Assembly: GCA_018223185.1 (NCBI GenBank)
Contig: JAAEYW010000016.1
Location: 1 to 64,000 of the forward strand
Direction of reading: 5' to 3'
DNA from: Oceanospirillales bacterium
GTDB lineage: Bacteria > Pseudomonadota > Gammaproteobacteria > Pseudomonadales > Balneatricaceae
DNA length: 64,000 nucleotides
Shown piece by piece: positions 17,327 to 25,757 of this stretch. The notes beneath the pieces were generated by a model. That model ran no database searches. It was not told the DNA's origin and saw only the letters and a list, made by a program, of their open reading frames with translations. The position numbers and the translations under genes are program-made. The stretch's first letter is position 1. Every line of letters starts with the position of its first letter.

Positions 17327-18826
17327 TCAGATACTCATCAATACTGATTTCACTTCGGTGTAGTGTTCAATGACATCGCTGCCCATCTCCCGGCCCAGAC
17401 CGGATTGCTTGTAGCCGCCGAACGGCAGGGCAGGGTCGAGTGCGGTATGGCAGTTGACCCAGACGGAACCGGACTTGATACGGGGAACCATGCGGTGCAC
17501 CTGAGACAGGTTGTTTGACCAGATGCTGGCACCCAGTCCGTACTGGCTGTCGTTGGCTATACGTATTGCTTCTTCGATATCATCGAATGGCATCGCCACC
17601 AGTACCGGACCGAAGATCTCCTCCTGCACCACACTGGATTGCTGATTCACATCAACCATCACCGTGGGTTTAACAAAGAAGCCAGGGCCCGGGACCGCAA
17701 TACCCCCTGTGGTAATGGTTGCGCCGCTGCTGCGACCCTGTTCAATGTAGTCACACACCCGGTTCTGCTGTTTAGCCGAGATCAGCGGCCCCATCTGGGC
17801 GTTCGGGTCCAGACCATGGCCGAGGGTCATACCCTCTGCAATGGCGGAGATATCGGCCACGACATTGTCGAAATGTTTCTTATGTACATAGAGACGGGAG
17901 CCGGCGCAGCAGACTTGTCCCTGGTTGAAGAAGATCGCGTTGGCTGCGCCAGCCGCGGCGGTCTGCAGGTCGGCATCTTCCAGTACGATGGTGGGCGATT
18001 TGCCACCCAGTTCCAGAGTGACCCGGGTCATGCTGTCGATGGCGGCTTTGCCGATCAGTTTGCCCACCTGAGTGGAGCCGGTAAAAGTCAGTTTATCAAC
18101 ATCGGGGTGGTGGGACAGGGCCGCACCCGCTTCGATACCGACGCCGGTAACCACATTCAGTACACCGGGAGGATAACCCGCTTCCAGTGCCAGCTGGCCC
18201 AGCATCAGGGCGGTCAGCGGAGTTTCATCGGCGGGCTTGAGCACCACCGTACAGCCGGTTGCCAGGGCCGGACCCAGTTTCCAGCAGGCCAGCAGCAGCG
18301 GAAAGTTCCAGGCAACGATGGCGCCAACCACACCGACTGCTTCCCGGCGGGTGTAGCCGTGGAACTGTGCATCCGGCATAAAGGGCACTGAGACATCAAC
18401 ACTGCGACCCTCAATCTTAGTGGCGAAGCCTGCAATGTAACGGAGGAAATCAACCGCCAGACGGATATCCACATGCTCTGCGATCACCACACTCTTGCCG
18501 TTATCCAGCGACTCGATCTCTGCCAGCAAAGCGGCATTCTTTTCAATCAGATCGGCAAAGTTCCACAGCAGCTTCTGACGATCGACCGGCTTTATGCGGC
18601 TCCAGTCTGAATCTTCAAAGGTTTTGCGGGCCATTGCCACCGCTTTATCGACATCTGCTTTATCACCGCTGGGCACGGTGGCGATCTGCTCACCATTGGC
18701 GGGGTTGATGACCGGCAGCGTCCGGCCATCTTCAGCCGCCAGCCACTGATCGCCAATCAGAATTTTATGCTGACGCTGGATAAAGTCCATCGCTGCTGCT
18801 GATGGGGAGAATTGTGATTCACTCAT
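17327..18826 (-). CDS. NAD-dependent aldehyde dehydrogenase, phenylacetaldehyde dehydrogenase type
   Basis: A 499-residue class I aldehyde dehydrogenase. Motifs are GAIVAWNFPLLLACWKLGPALATG (cofactor fold), LELGGKSP (general base Glu) and FFNQGQVCCAGSRLY (nucleophile Cys). Sequence style is closest to FeaB/PeaE phenylacetaldehyde dehydrogenases, which accompany QHNDH in phenylethylamine degradation. The window has two other aldehyde dehydrogenases, betB-like and puuC-like, so substrate here is inferred from context. It is divergent from qhpA2 and has a clear sigma-54 promoter (18912-18930), so it is probably co-induced with the second amine dehydrogenase. Confidence 0.88.
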   Translation of the reverse strand: MSESQFSPSAAAMDFIQRQHKILIGDQWLAAEDGRTLPVINPANGEQIATVPSGDKADVDKAVAMARKTFEDSDWSRIKPVDRQKLLWNFADLIEKNAALLAEIESLDNGKSVVIAEHVDIRLAVDFLRYIAGFATKIEGRSVDVSVPFMPDAQFHGYTRREAVGVVGAIVAWNFPLLLACWKLGPALATGCTVVLKPADETPLTALMLGQLALEAGYPPGVLNVVTGVGIEAGAALSHHPDVDKLTFTGSTQVGKLIGKAAIDSMTRVTLELGGKSPTIVLEDADLQTAAAGAANAIFFNQGQVCCAGSRLYVHKKHFDNVVADISAIAEGMTLGHGLDPNAQMGPLISAKQQNRVCDYIEQGRSSGATITTGGIAVPGPGFFVKPTVMVDVNQQSSVVQEEIFGPVLVAMPFDDIEEAIRIANDSQYGLGASIWSNNLSQVHRMVPRIKSGSVWVNCHTALDPALPFGGYKQSGLGREMGSDVIEHYTEVKSVLMSI

Positions 18827-18911
18827 ATTTAATCGACCTGCTTATCATTGTAATCAGAGAAAAGAGAGGCCTGGAGACTGCTCAGGCGACCCGACACTTA
18901 GTGATACGGTT

Positions 18912-18930
18912 ATCGCAAGGGCTGTGCCAG
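18912..18930 (-). promoter_or_regulatory. Sigma-54 promoter of the aldehyde dehydrogenase
   Basis: On the minus strand the sequence is CTGGCACAGCCCTTGCGAT: GG (18928-18927), ten bases, GC (18916-18915). This is nearly the consensus TGGCACG-N4-TTGC. The expected start site near 18903 leaves a leader of about 75 bases. Confidence 0.8.
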
Positions 18931-19223
18931 AGTGTGTGTGTTTATTTAAGTTATTGTTTTTTAATCATTATTTTTGTATTTATTGTCTCGGATAGTCATC
19001 GCTTGAGTGTTTTACAATGAGACAGGGTGTTCAAAAATAAGTCAGTTGAGTGAGTGATCATTCCCGATGATCAGGGGAGAGAAGCCCGATTTCCGTTTCG
19101 CCTTACCGGACTGTTACATTTTTGAACAGCGGTGTTGCGTAATAAAACAGTGGCGCCCGGATTTTTCTGTACAGGATTACCCTTATTTTTTGTAATTAAT
19201 TGAAAAATAACAGTTTATGTCTA

Positions 19224-19242
19224 TTGGCACAGGCCGTGCTTT
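19224..19242 (+). promoter_or_regulatory. Sigma-54 promoter of qhpA2
   Basis: ATTGGCACAGGCCGTGCTT has GG at 19226-19227, ten bases, and GC at 19238-19239. It matches TGGCAC-N5-TGC of sigma-54 promoters. The predicted start site near 19251 is about 67 bases before the ATG. The sigma-54 activator encoded at 25758 is the obvious candidate partner. Confidence 0.75.
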
Positions 19243-19317
19243 GTATCCCTGCAGGTTAGAACTTTGGGTCGTGTTGAGCTTCCCAACTAAATAAACAACA
19301 AAAGGAGTCTGGCCTTG

Positions 19318-20916
19318 ATGAAGAAATTTACACTACCCCGGTTAACGGGTGGACTTCTGCTGGCAGGGTTTATCTTGCCAGCAGGGGCCGTACAGGCGGG
19401 TGATGCTGAAGCCATTATTCAGAGTAAGTGTGTGGCCTGTCATAACCAGGAGAATGCCAGGCCTCTGCAGATGAGTCGTATGAGCCATCAGCGTAAAACC
19501 CCGGAAGGCTGGCTGATGACGATTGCCCGTATGCAGGTGATGCATGGGTTGGAAGTAACGGACGACGAGCGGCGTACGCTGGTGAAGTATTTTGCTGATA
19601 AGCAGGGGCTGGCGCCGGAAGAAACCGCAGGCTCCCGCTACGCGATGGAACGCCGCCTGAACACGATGGAAAGTTTTGAATCCACAAATTTTGAAGAGAT
19701 GTGTTCCCGCTGTCACTCCGGCGCGCGGGTGAAACTGCAGCGTCGGCCGGCCTCTGAATGGAAGCATCTGGTGAACTTCCATCTGGGCCAGTGGCCTACG
19801 CTGGAATATCAGGCACTGGCACGGGACAGGGACTGGATGGATCTGGCATTTAAGGAGATGGTTCCTGAGCTGGCTAACGCGTTTCCGCTGCAGTCTGCCA
19901 GCTGGGATAAGTGGCAGACTGCTGAGAAACTTCCCGCCAGCGGTAGCTGGAGCTTCAGTGCTCAGATGCCGGGTAAAGGAGATATTCGCGGTGTAATGAC
20001 CGTCTCCGGCGGTAAAGATGACCAGTACAAGGTCAGTGTTGCGGGTGAGTATGCGGATGGTTCTGCGCTGCAAGGCAGTGGTACAGCCATCGTGTATACC
20101 GGTTATGAGTGGCGCGCTAATCTGACCGTCGATGGGGTGAAAATGCGTCAGGTTTTTGCTCTCTCTGCGGATGGCTCTGAGCTGAGCGGTCGCATGTTTG
20201 AGGCGGTACACGATGAAGCAGGTATGGACTTCACCGCAGTGCGAGCCGGCAGTGCGCCAACGCTTCTTTCGGTTCAACCCGGCTATATCCGTACAGGCAG
20301 TACAGATGTACTGACACTGGTAGGTACCGGGCTGGGGAAACAGATCTCACTGGGTGATGGCATCAGGGTTGTCAGCGAACTTTACCGCGATGATAACAAA
20401 GTGGTGGTGCAGGCAACGGCCGATAGCAAGGCTAAACCCGGCTCACGTAATATTGCTGCAGGTCAGGCAGAGGGTGCAGTGCTGAACGTCTACGATCAGA
20501 TCGGCAGTGTTAAAGTCGTACCGGACTTTGCCGTTGCCCGGGTGGGTGGTAACGGTGGGTCTACGCCGAAATACAATGGCTATTTCCAGGCGGAAGCGTG
20601 GATGAACGGCGCGGATGGTCAGCCTGGCACCGACGATGATATGCGTGTCGGTTTCGTACCCGCTAAATGGCATGTCGAGCCCTTTGATGAACAGGCCGCC
20701 GCCGACCGGGACACCCATTTTACCGGTCGTATGGATGAAAAAACCGGTGTCTTCACCACCGCCGGAGCCGGTCCTAACCCTGAGCGACGCATGTCGACCA
20801 ATAACGCCGGTAACCTGAAAGTGGTCGCCGAAGTTAAAGAGGGAGCCGATGTCCTGAATGCTGAAGGTCAGATGATTGTGACCGTGCAGCGCTGGAATAA
20901 TCCGCCACTGCCATAA
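19318..20916 (+). CDS. qhpA: Quinohemoprotein amine dehydrogenase alpha subunit (diheme cytochrome c), copy 2
   Basis: The second alpha subunit, 532 residues. It has a signal peptide (GGLLLAGFILPAGAVQA), two heme sites CVACH (Cys38, Cys41, His42) and CSRCH (near residue 127), and the same domain order as copy 1. Conserved stretches include SHQRKTPEGW, GTDDDMR and RRMSTNN. AGGAG lies 10 bases before the ATG at 19318; a TTG at 19315, in the same GGCCTTG context as copy 1, is the alternative start. The divergence from copy 1 is spread along the gene, so this is an old paralog or a separate acquisition and not a recent duplication. Confidence 0.92.
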   Translation: MKKFTLPRLTGGLLLAGFILPAGAVQAGDAEAIIQSKCVACHNQENARPLQMSRMSHQRKTPEGWLMTIARMQVMHGLEVTDDERRTLVKYFADKQGLAPEETAGSRYAMERRLNTMESFESTNFEEMCSRCHSGARVKLQRRPASEWKHLVNFHLGQWPTLEYQALARDRDWMDLAFKEMVPELANAFPLQSASWDKWQTAEKLPASGSWSFSAQMPGKGDIRGVMTVSGGKDDQYKVSVAGEYADGSALQGSGTAIVYTGYEWRANLTVDGVKMRQVFALSADGSELSGRMFEAVHDEAGMDFTAVRAGSAPTLLSVQPGYIRTGSTDVLTLVGTGLGKQISLGDGIRVVSELYRDDNKVVVQATADSKAKPGSRNIAAGQAEGAVLNVYDQIGSVKVVPDFAVARVGGNGGSTPKYNGYFQAEAWMNGADGQPGTDDDMRVGFVPAKWHVEPFDEQAAADRDTHFTGRMDEKTGVFTTAGAGPNPERRMSTNNAGNLKVVAEVKEGADVLNAEGQMIVTVQRWNNPPLP

Positions 20917-21006
20917 GCAGTTCCTGACTAGCAATAAGCGATGTTGTGCGTCTGTAAGTGCAGATAGCAGCATCACTAAAACAATAATAGTGAGGAGGGT
21001 CGTTCT

Positions 21007-22440
21007 ATGGGCGCCCAATTAAATCTGGTAGAGCAGAATCTGCATCTGGTGGCTGTCAGTTCGCGGCAGATGCTGTTCCATATTCCGTCCAGCAGTCTGT
21101 TTGAACTGGATGGCCTGACCGCGCAGCTGATCGAACTGTTGCGGCAGCGGCCACAACAAACTGCAGAGCAGCTGGTGGGTGAGCTGTCCGGACAGTATCC
21201 GACGGATCAGGTGGCTGAAACCCTGAAAGAGCTGATGGCACTGGAACTGGTAAGTGACGGCTCGCCGTTAACCCCTGAGATTGCGCTGAAAAAGATTACC
21301 GAGTTCCCGCTCAATACTCTGGTATTGAATGTGAACACCGGTTGTAACCTCAGCTGTAGCTACTGTTACAAAGAGGATCTGGATAAGCCCTCTGAGGGCA
21401 GGAAAATGCAGTTCGACACCGCGAAGCAATCGATTGAGATGCTGATTGCGGAATCTCCCGGTGAGAAGCGTTATAACATCGTCTTTTTTGGCGGTGAGCC
21501 GTTGTCGAACTTCGGTCTGATAAAGGATGTGGTTGCCTACTCAGAGCAGCGTTTTGCTGAACTGGGTAAGCCGGTGGACTTTACCATGACTACCAATGCA
21601 ACCCTGCTGACAGAGGAGATCGCCGACTGGCTTAATGCCCACCGTTTCGGACTCTCTGTGAGTATGGATGGGCCGAAAGCGATCCACGATAAGAACCGGA
21701 TCACCGTGGGGGGGCAGGGAACCTATGATGTTGTCAGCCGCAAAGCAAAAATGCTGCTGTCCCGGTTCCGTGCCCGTCCGATCGGAGCCCGGGTAACCCT
21801 GACCAAAGGGGTGACCGATGTGCGCCAGATCTGGGATCACCTGTTTAATGAACTGGGCTTTTCAGAGGTCGGTTTTGCGCCGGTGACGTCTGGTGATATC
21901 AGCTATTACAACCTCGGTGATGAGGAGCTGGTTGAGGTTTTCCAGAATATGAAGGCGCTGGGTCAGGAGTATCTTGAGGCCGCACTGGAGCACCGGAATA
22001 TCGGCTTCTCCAATATGCATCAGCTGATCACCGATCTCCATGAAGGCAATAAGAAAGCACTGCCCTGTGGCGCGGGTGTGGCAATGCTGGCGGTGGATCA
22101 CGAAGGTGGCCTGAATCTCTGTCACCGGTTTACCGGATCAGACCTGGAAACTTTTGGTGATGTGCAAAGCGGTATCGATAAGGAGCGACTGGGCGGTTTT
22201 CTCGAACAGCGTCTGGATCGTACCGATACTGGCTGCTCAAGTTGCCGTATCCGCAATCTCTGTTCCGGTGGCTGCTACCACGAAAGCTACGCCCGTTTTG
22301 AAGACCCGACTCAACCCGTTTATCACTACTGCGATCTGATGCGTGACTGGGTGGACTTCGGCATCGAAGTTTACAGCCGCATCATGGCCGAAAATCCGGC
22401 CTTTATCGACAGTTACATATCTCCCCGGAGGGCTCACTGA
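21007..22440 (+). CDS. qhpD: Radical SAM peptide maturase for the QHNDH gamma subunit, copy 2
   Basis: A 477-residue paralog of the first QhpD with identical spacing of the radical SAM cysteines (CNLSCSYC; Cys113, Cys117, Cys120) and the same cysteine-rich SPASM region ([24 protein letters not shown]). GGAGGG precedes the ATG. The N-terminal 90 residues differ more from copy 1 than the rest, which could reflect matching to its own substrate leader. It sits between qhpA2 and qhpC2, with one base between its stop and the qhpC2 start. Confidence 0.92.
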   Translation: MGAQLNLVEQNLHLVAVSSRQMLFHIPSSSLFELDGLTAQLIELLRQRPQQTAEQLVGELSGQYPTDQVAETLKELMALELVSDGSPLTPEIALKKITEFPLNTLVLNVNTGCNLSCSYCYKEDLDKPSEGRKMQFDTAKQSIEMLIAESPGEKRYNIVFFGGEPLSNFGLIKDVVAYSEQRFAELGKPVDFTMTTNATLLTEEIADWLNAHRFGLSVSMDGPKAIHDKNRITVGGQGTYDVVSRKAKMLLSRFRARPIGARVTLTKGVTDVRQIWDHLFNELGFSEVGFAPVTSGDISYYNLGDEELVEVFQNMKALGQEYLEAALEHRNIGFSNMHQLITDLHEGNKKALPCGAGVAMLAVDHEGGLNLCHRFTGSDLETFGDVQSGIDKERLGGFLEQRLDRTDTGCSSCRIRNLCSGGCYHESYARFEDPTQPVYHYCDLMRDWVDFGIEVYSRIMAENPAFIDSYISPRRAH

Positions 22441-22441
22441 T

Positions 22442-22768
22442 ATGAAACATCTCAAGCCTGTTAATAACAAAGCACACACTCTGACTCAGGCCGTTGCCGA
22501 TGATCAGGTAGAAGAAGTTGTCGCGATGCAGTCTATCGCCGGTTGTACCGCCACCACCGATCCCGGCTGGGAGATTGATGCCTTTGGTGGCGTCACCTCC
22601 CTGTGTCAGCCGATGGAATCGGATCTGTATGGCTGTGCCGACCCCTGCTGGTGGCCTGCACAGGTGCCGGACATGATGAATACCTATCCGGACTGGAACG
22701 AGAAAGCCGCCAGTTCAGGTGACAACTGGCGCAATCTGGGAACCGTATTCCCTGCTGATAAAGACTAA
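22442..22768 (+). CDS. qhpC: QHNDH gamma subunit precursor carrying CTQ, copy 2
   Basis: Also 108 residues with a 28-residue leader. Numbering the first Cys as mature residue 7 again places Cys7-Glu16, Cys27-Asp33, Cys41-Asp49 and the CTQ pair Cys37/Trp43 at the expected positions. The start at 22442 is fixed by the MKHLK leader shared with copy 1 and by GGAGG upstream; a longer frame beginning at 22343 runs over the end of qhpD2 and is not real. The mature core is nearly identical to copy 1, while the leader start and C-terminus differ. Confidence 0.95.
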   Translation: MKHLKPVNNKAHTLTQAVADDQVEEVVAMQSIAGCTATTDPGWEIDAFGGVTSLCQPMESDLYGCADPCWWPAQVPDMMNTYPDWNEKAASSGDNWRNLGTVFPADKD

Positions 22769-22783
22769 CTGAACAGGATGCTC

Positions 22784-23929
22784 ATGATGAGAAAACGAAA
22801 TATGCTTCCTCGCAGCCTGACTGTCATGCTGACGACATTAACGCTGGGCGTTACCGCTTTAACCAGTGGCCTGGCTATCGCTGCAAAGGGGCCTGCGCTG
22901 AAAGCAGGCAACGAATATATGGTGGTGGCTAATTATCCAAACCAGATGCATGTGCTGGATCTGGCGAGCGATACTCTCTATAAAACCTGTGATATGCCCG
23001 GCCGGTTTGGTCCCGGTGCATTGCAGGTCGCGCCAGACAAGAAAATCGCGTATATCCTCAATAACGGTTATGAAGATATCTATGGGGTGGATATGGACAC
23101 CTGTGAGGTTAAATTCCACGCCAAGATGGCGCAGAGCCAGAAAGAGCGCACCAAAACCATCTATGCTTTTGCCCTGAGTTATGACGGTAAAGAGTTATAC
23201 ACCGTGCAGAACCCGACGCTGATGGAACGGGATCATTACGTTGTGCAACCAACCCGACTGGCGGTGTATAGCACCGATGGCGGGATGGATGCTAAACCGG
23301 TGCGGATGTTCCCGTCGCCGCGTCTGGTGACCGCGATGCAGGTGGGCAAGGATGGTGGCCTGTATATGGCGGGGGCTGACATCTATAAGATGGATGTTCA
23401 GACCGGTCAGTATGAGGTGGCTGTTGCCAGCCGCAACTGGCAGCGGGAACGTTATGTACAGCCAGATGTGCTGAACGTCTGGGCGGTACAGACACCGACT
23501 AAAGATTTTACCATTCTCTACACCACTGCACGTTTTCAGGAAGGCTCTGAAGATTTGAATACCGCCGACTGGCTGTATGGGTATTTCAATATCAATCTGG
23601 ACACCGGGGCAACGGAAACCAAAGATTTCGGCCCGATCACCGAGCTGTATTTTACCGGCACCCGGTCGCCTAAAGATCCCAACATTATGTATGGCGTGCT
23701 TAACCGGCTGGCTAAATACGATATTGACAAGCAGACGCTGATTAAAGCAGCAGAACTGGATCACTCCTACTACTGTGTCACGGTTAACCAGAGCGGCAGT
23801 AAAGTCTATCTGGCAGGCACCCATAATCATGTCGCTGTGTTTGATGGCGATAGTCTTGAACGGCTGAACACCATCCAGTTGCCGGGGGGCGATATGTCTA
23901 CAACCACCGCCCAGGTGTTTGTCCGCTAA
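22784..23929 (+). CDS. qhpB: QHNDH beta subunit (beta-propeller), copy 2
   Basis: The second propeller subunit, about 381 residues. It has an ordinary Sec signal (LTTLTLGVTALTSGLAIA, then AKG) with no lipobox cysteine, unlike copy 1. Repeated blade motifs such as HVLDLASDTLYKTCDMPG and VYLAGTHNHVAVFDGDSL are clear. Three in-frame ATGs (22778, 22784, 22787) compete; AGGA at 22775 gives usable spacing only to the latter two. It closes the second structural operon; no maturation genes follow. Confidence 0.9.
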   Translation: MMRKRNMLPRSLTVMLTTLTLGVTALTSGLAIAAKGPALKAGNEYMVVANYPNQMHVLDLASDTLYKTCDMPGRFGPGALQVAPDKKIAYILNNGYEDIYGVDMDTCEVKFHAKMAQSQKERTKTIYAFALSYDGKELYTVQNPTLMERDHYVVQPTRLAVYSTDGGMDAKPVRMFPSPRLVTAMQVGKDGGLYMAGADIYKMDVQTGQYEVAVASRNWQRERYVQPDVLNVWAVQTPTKDFTILYTTARFQEGSEDLNTADWLYGYFNINLDTGATETKDFGPITELYFTGTRSPKDPNIMYGVLNRLAKYDIDKQTLIKAAELDHSYYCVTVNQSGSKVYLAGTHNHVAVFDGDSLERLNTIQLPGGDMSTTTAQVFVR

Positions 23930-23957
23930 CACTCTCGTAATGCTGAGTACTCCCTCA

Positions 23958-23979
23958 GGCAGCTTCAGCTGAAGCTGCC
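23958..23979. repeat. Perfect 22-bp palindrome after qhpB2
   Basis: Two 11-base arms (GGCAGCTTCAG and its complement) meet without a loop between qhpB2 and the porin gene. There is no T-run, so it is not a standard terminator. It could be an operator for the porin or a transcript-stabilising hairpin. Confidence 0.6.
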
Positions 23980-24067
23980 GCAGGGGGACTTCGCCTGAAA
24001 AACGGCATTAATGTGACCGGTTTTTACACAGGCATTCAATTATGACTCGCTATTATGGAATTTGAGC

Positions 24068-25399
24068 ATGAAAAAAAATAACAGCATATTCCTCAAATTA
24101 AACACATTGATCGCTGCAATTATCACCGCTACAACGGTTCAGGCAGCACCTGTTTATGAGGAGGATGGAAAAACCGTCGAGTTTAATGTTGAGGGTATGG
24201 CCGGTGTTTTCTCAACGGATGAGAACTATAACGGCGTAAATGATGGTGGTAACAACTGGCAGGAGGGCTACATCAAGGGTGATCTGGCTGGCCGGAATCA
24301 AACCGCTCACGGTACGGTTTACGGTGGCCTGGGTGTCATTGCGCTGGGCACCGGTGGTGATGGTGATGCCGGGGGGTATACCGCCGGTAATGAGAGCGAC
24401 GTCAAAATAGAGAATGCATTTGTCGGCTGGGAGAGCAGTAACGGCATATTTGATCTGTCGATCGGCCGTCAGCAGTTCACCTTGGGTGATGGTTTTATCA
24501 TCGCTGGCGATGCCATCAGTCTGGGCGATATGGGGATTCCCGGCGTCGATGTTGATCGCGGTGGTGCTTACTATCTGGCGGGTCAGAAAAGTTTCAACAA
24601 GACTGCGATACTGAAAGTCGATCCTGAAGGTCCGCTACGGGGTGATCTGTTCTGGCTGCAGTCAGATAACCCTTACCATCAGGATACCGAGCTTGGCGGG
24701 GTTAACCTTGAATGGGTTGATGATGCCAAAGGCACTCTGGGCCTAAGCTATATCTCCGTACTGGATGTTGATCAGGGCGCCGGATTTGGTCTCTGGGATC
24801 AGCGCAAAGGAATGGATGTGGTCAGCCTGCGGGGGCAGGGTAGTCTGGGGGTGAAAAATCTGTTTCTGTCGTTTGAATATGTCAACGAGAGAGGTGGCGA
24901 TACCGCTGTTAAAAACGATGCCAACGCCTGGTATGTGGAAGGGGGCTGGACGTTTGCCGATCTGCCCTGGTCGCCTACCCTGAACTATCGTCATGCGAAG
25001 TTCTCCGGAGATGACAGCTCGACTGCCGACAACGAAGCGTTTGATCCTCTGTTTTTCGGCTTTACCCGGGGCTTTGGTACCTGGTTCCAGGGAGAGGTGG
25101 CATCTAACTATGCCGGTCCTGCCAACAGCGGAAACGATGTTGATCGTATCGAAGTGACTGTGCAGCCCCGGGACGATCTGACCGTTGGTTTGCAGTACTG
25201 GGACTTTGGCAAAGATGCTGATGCTGCTGATCTGGCAGGCAGCGAAGTTGATCTGTACGCCCTCTGGTCGATCAATGATAACTTGGTGTTCAGCCCGATG
25301 GTCGGTTACTACACGCCTGATGGCGCAGATGTTATAGCCAGTCAGGCCAATGATGATGGCAACCTGTATCTGCAGGCGGTACTGATGTACTTTTATTGA
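24068..25399 (+). CDS. Outer membrane porin-like beta-barrel protein
   Basis: A 443-residue exported protein. It has a signal peptide ending near VQAAPVYEE, then alternating strand segments rich in Tyr, Trp and Gly, and ends in LYLQAVLMYFY, the aromatic C-terminus recognised by the outer membrane assembly machinery. The segment FDLSIGRQQFTLGDGFIIAGD resembles alginate-export or phosphate-type porins. The ATG at 24068 is preferred to the TTG at 24062. Position after qhpB2 and before the sigma-54 activator suggests that it admits the amine substrate. Substrate is unknown. Confidence 0.75.
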   Translation: MKKNNSIFLKLNTLIAAIITATTVQAAPVYEEDGKTVEFNVEGMAGVFSTDENYNGVNDGGNNWQEGYIKGDLAGRNQTAHGTVYGGLGVIALGTGGDGDAGGYTAGNESDVKIENAFVGWESSNGIFDLSIGRQQFTLGDGFIIAGDAISLGDMGIPGVDVDRGGAYYLAGQKSFNKTAILKVDPEGPLRGDLFWLQSDNPYHQDTELGGVNLEWVDDAKGTLGLSYISVLDVDQGAGFGLWDQRKGMDVVSLRGQGSLGVKNLFLSFEYVNERGGDTAVKNDANAWYVEGGWTFADLPWSPTLNYRHAKFSGDDSSTADNEAFDPLFFGFTRGFGTWFQGEVASNYAGPANSGNDVDRIEVTVQPRDDLTVGLQYWDFGKDADAADLAGSEVDLYALWSINDNLVFSPMVGYYTPDGADVIASQANDDGNLYLQAVLMYFY

Positions 25400-25535
25400 T
25401 GAGCTGCTATTGATGAGCTTTTATTGAATATTAATCAGCGAGAACGCTGTGTTGATCGTTTTCATTGTAAGGAAGGGCCTGCTCCTTCAGCCGCGATAAA
25501 AAGGTAGTTGTTCACGGTTACCTTCTGATCGCTTT

Positions 25536-25566
25536 CCACGGCCCGGTTTTCGGTGCCGTGGCTTTT
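25536..25566 (+). terminator. Terminator after the porin gene
   Basis: CCACGGC (25536-25542) pairs with GCCGTGG (25555-25561), followed by CTTTTT. Upstream of it, TATTGATGAGCT is repeated at 25394 and 25408, and a degraded REP-like TTCAGCCGCGATAAA lies near 25488. Apart from these, 25400-25757 holds no gene. Confidence 0.7.
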
Positions 25567-25757
25567 TGCTGTTAAAATCAGCATTTTTAAAATGGTCGCA
25601 GGCGGATAAGCTGAAAACTATTTGATTGCTATAGTGAAACTGATACGGTAAAAAATTAACTCTGTGTGATTGCGTTTCATCATCACAGAGCCGCTTGAAA
25701 GCAAAAGTAAGCGCTAAAATAAAATTAACAATAAAAGCAGTTGCGGTGCTCAGTAAA

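Larger units (their letters stand above)
18827..19317. promoter_or_regulatory. Divergent sigma-54 control region between aldehyde dehydrogenase and qhpA2
   Basis: A 491-base AT-rich region without a gene. Both ends carry outward-facing -24/-12 promoters (separate entries). Between them TGTTCAAAAAT occurs at 19028-19038 and its reverse complement at 19118-19128, a candidate pair of enhancer half-sites. A second inverted pair is TGTCTC (18984-18989) and GAGACA (19019-19024). The decamer CTGTTACATT (19111-19120), shared with the first qhp promoter, overlaps the second half-site. Confidence 0.6.

Noticed and set aside
22343-22441. Longer N-terminus for the second gamma subunit
   Set aside because: This part overlaps qhpD2 in another frame; the MKHLK leader start matches copy 1 exactly in length.
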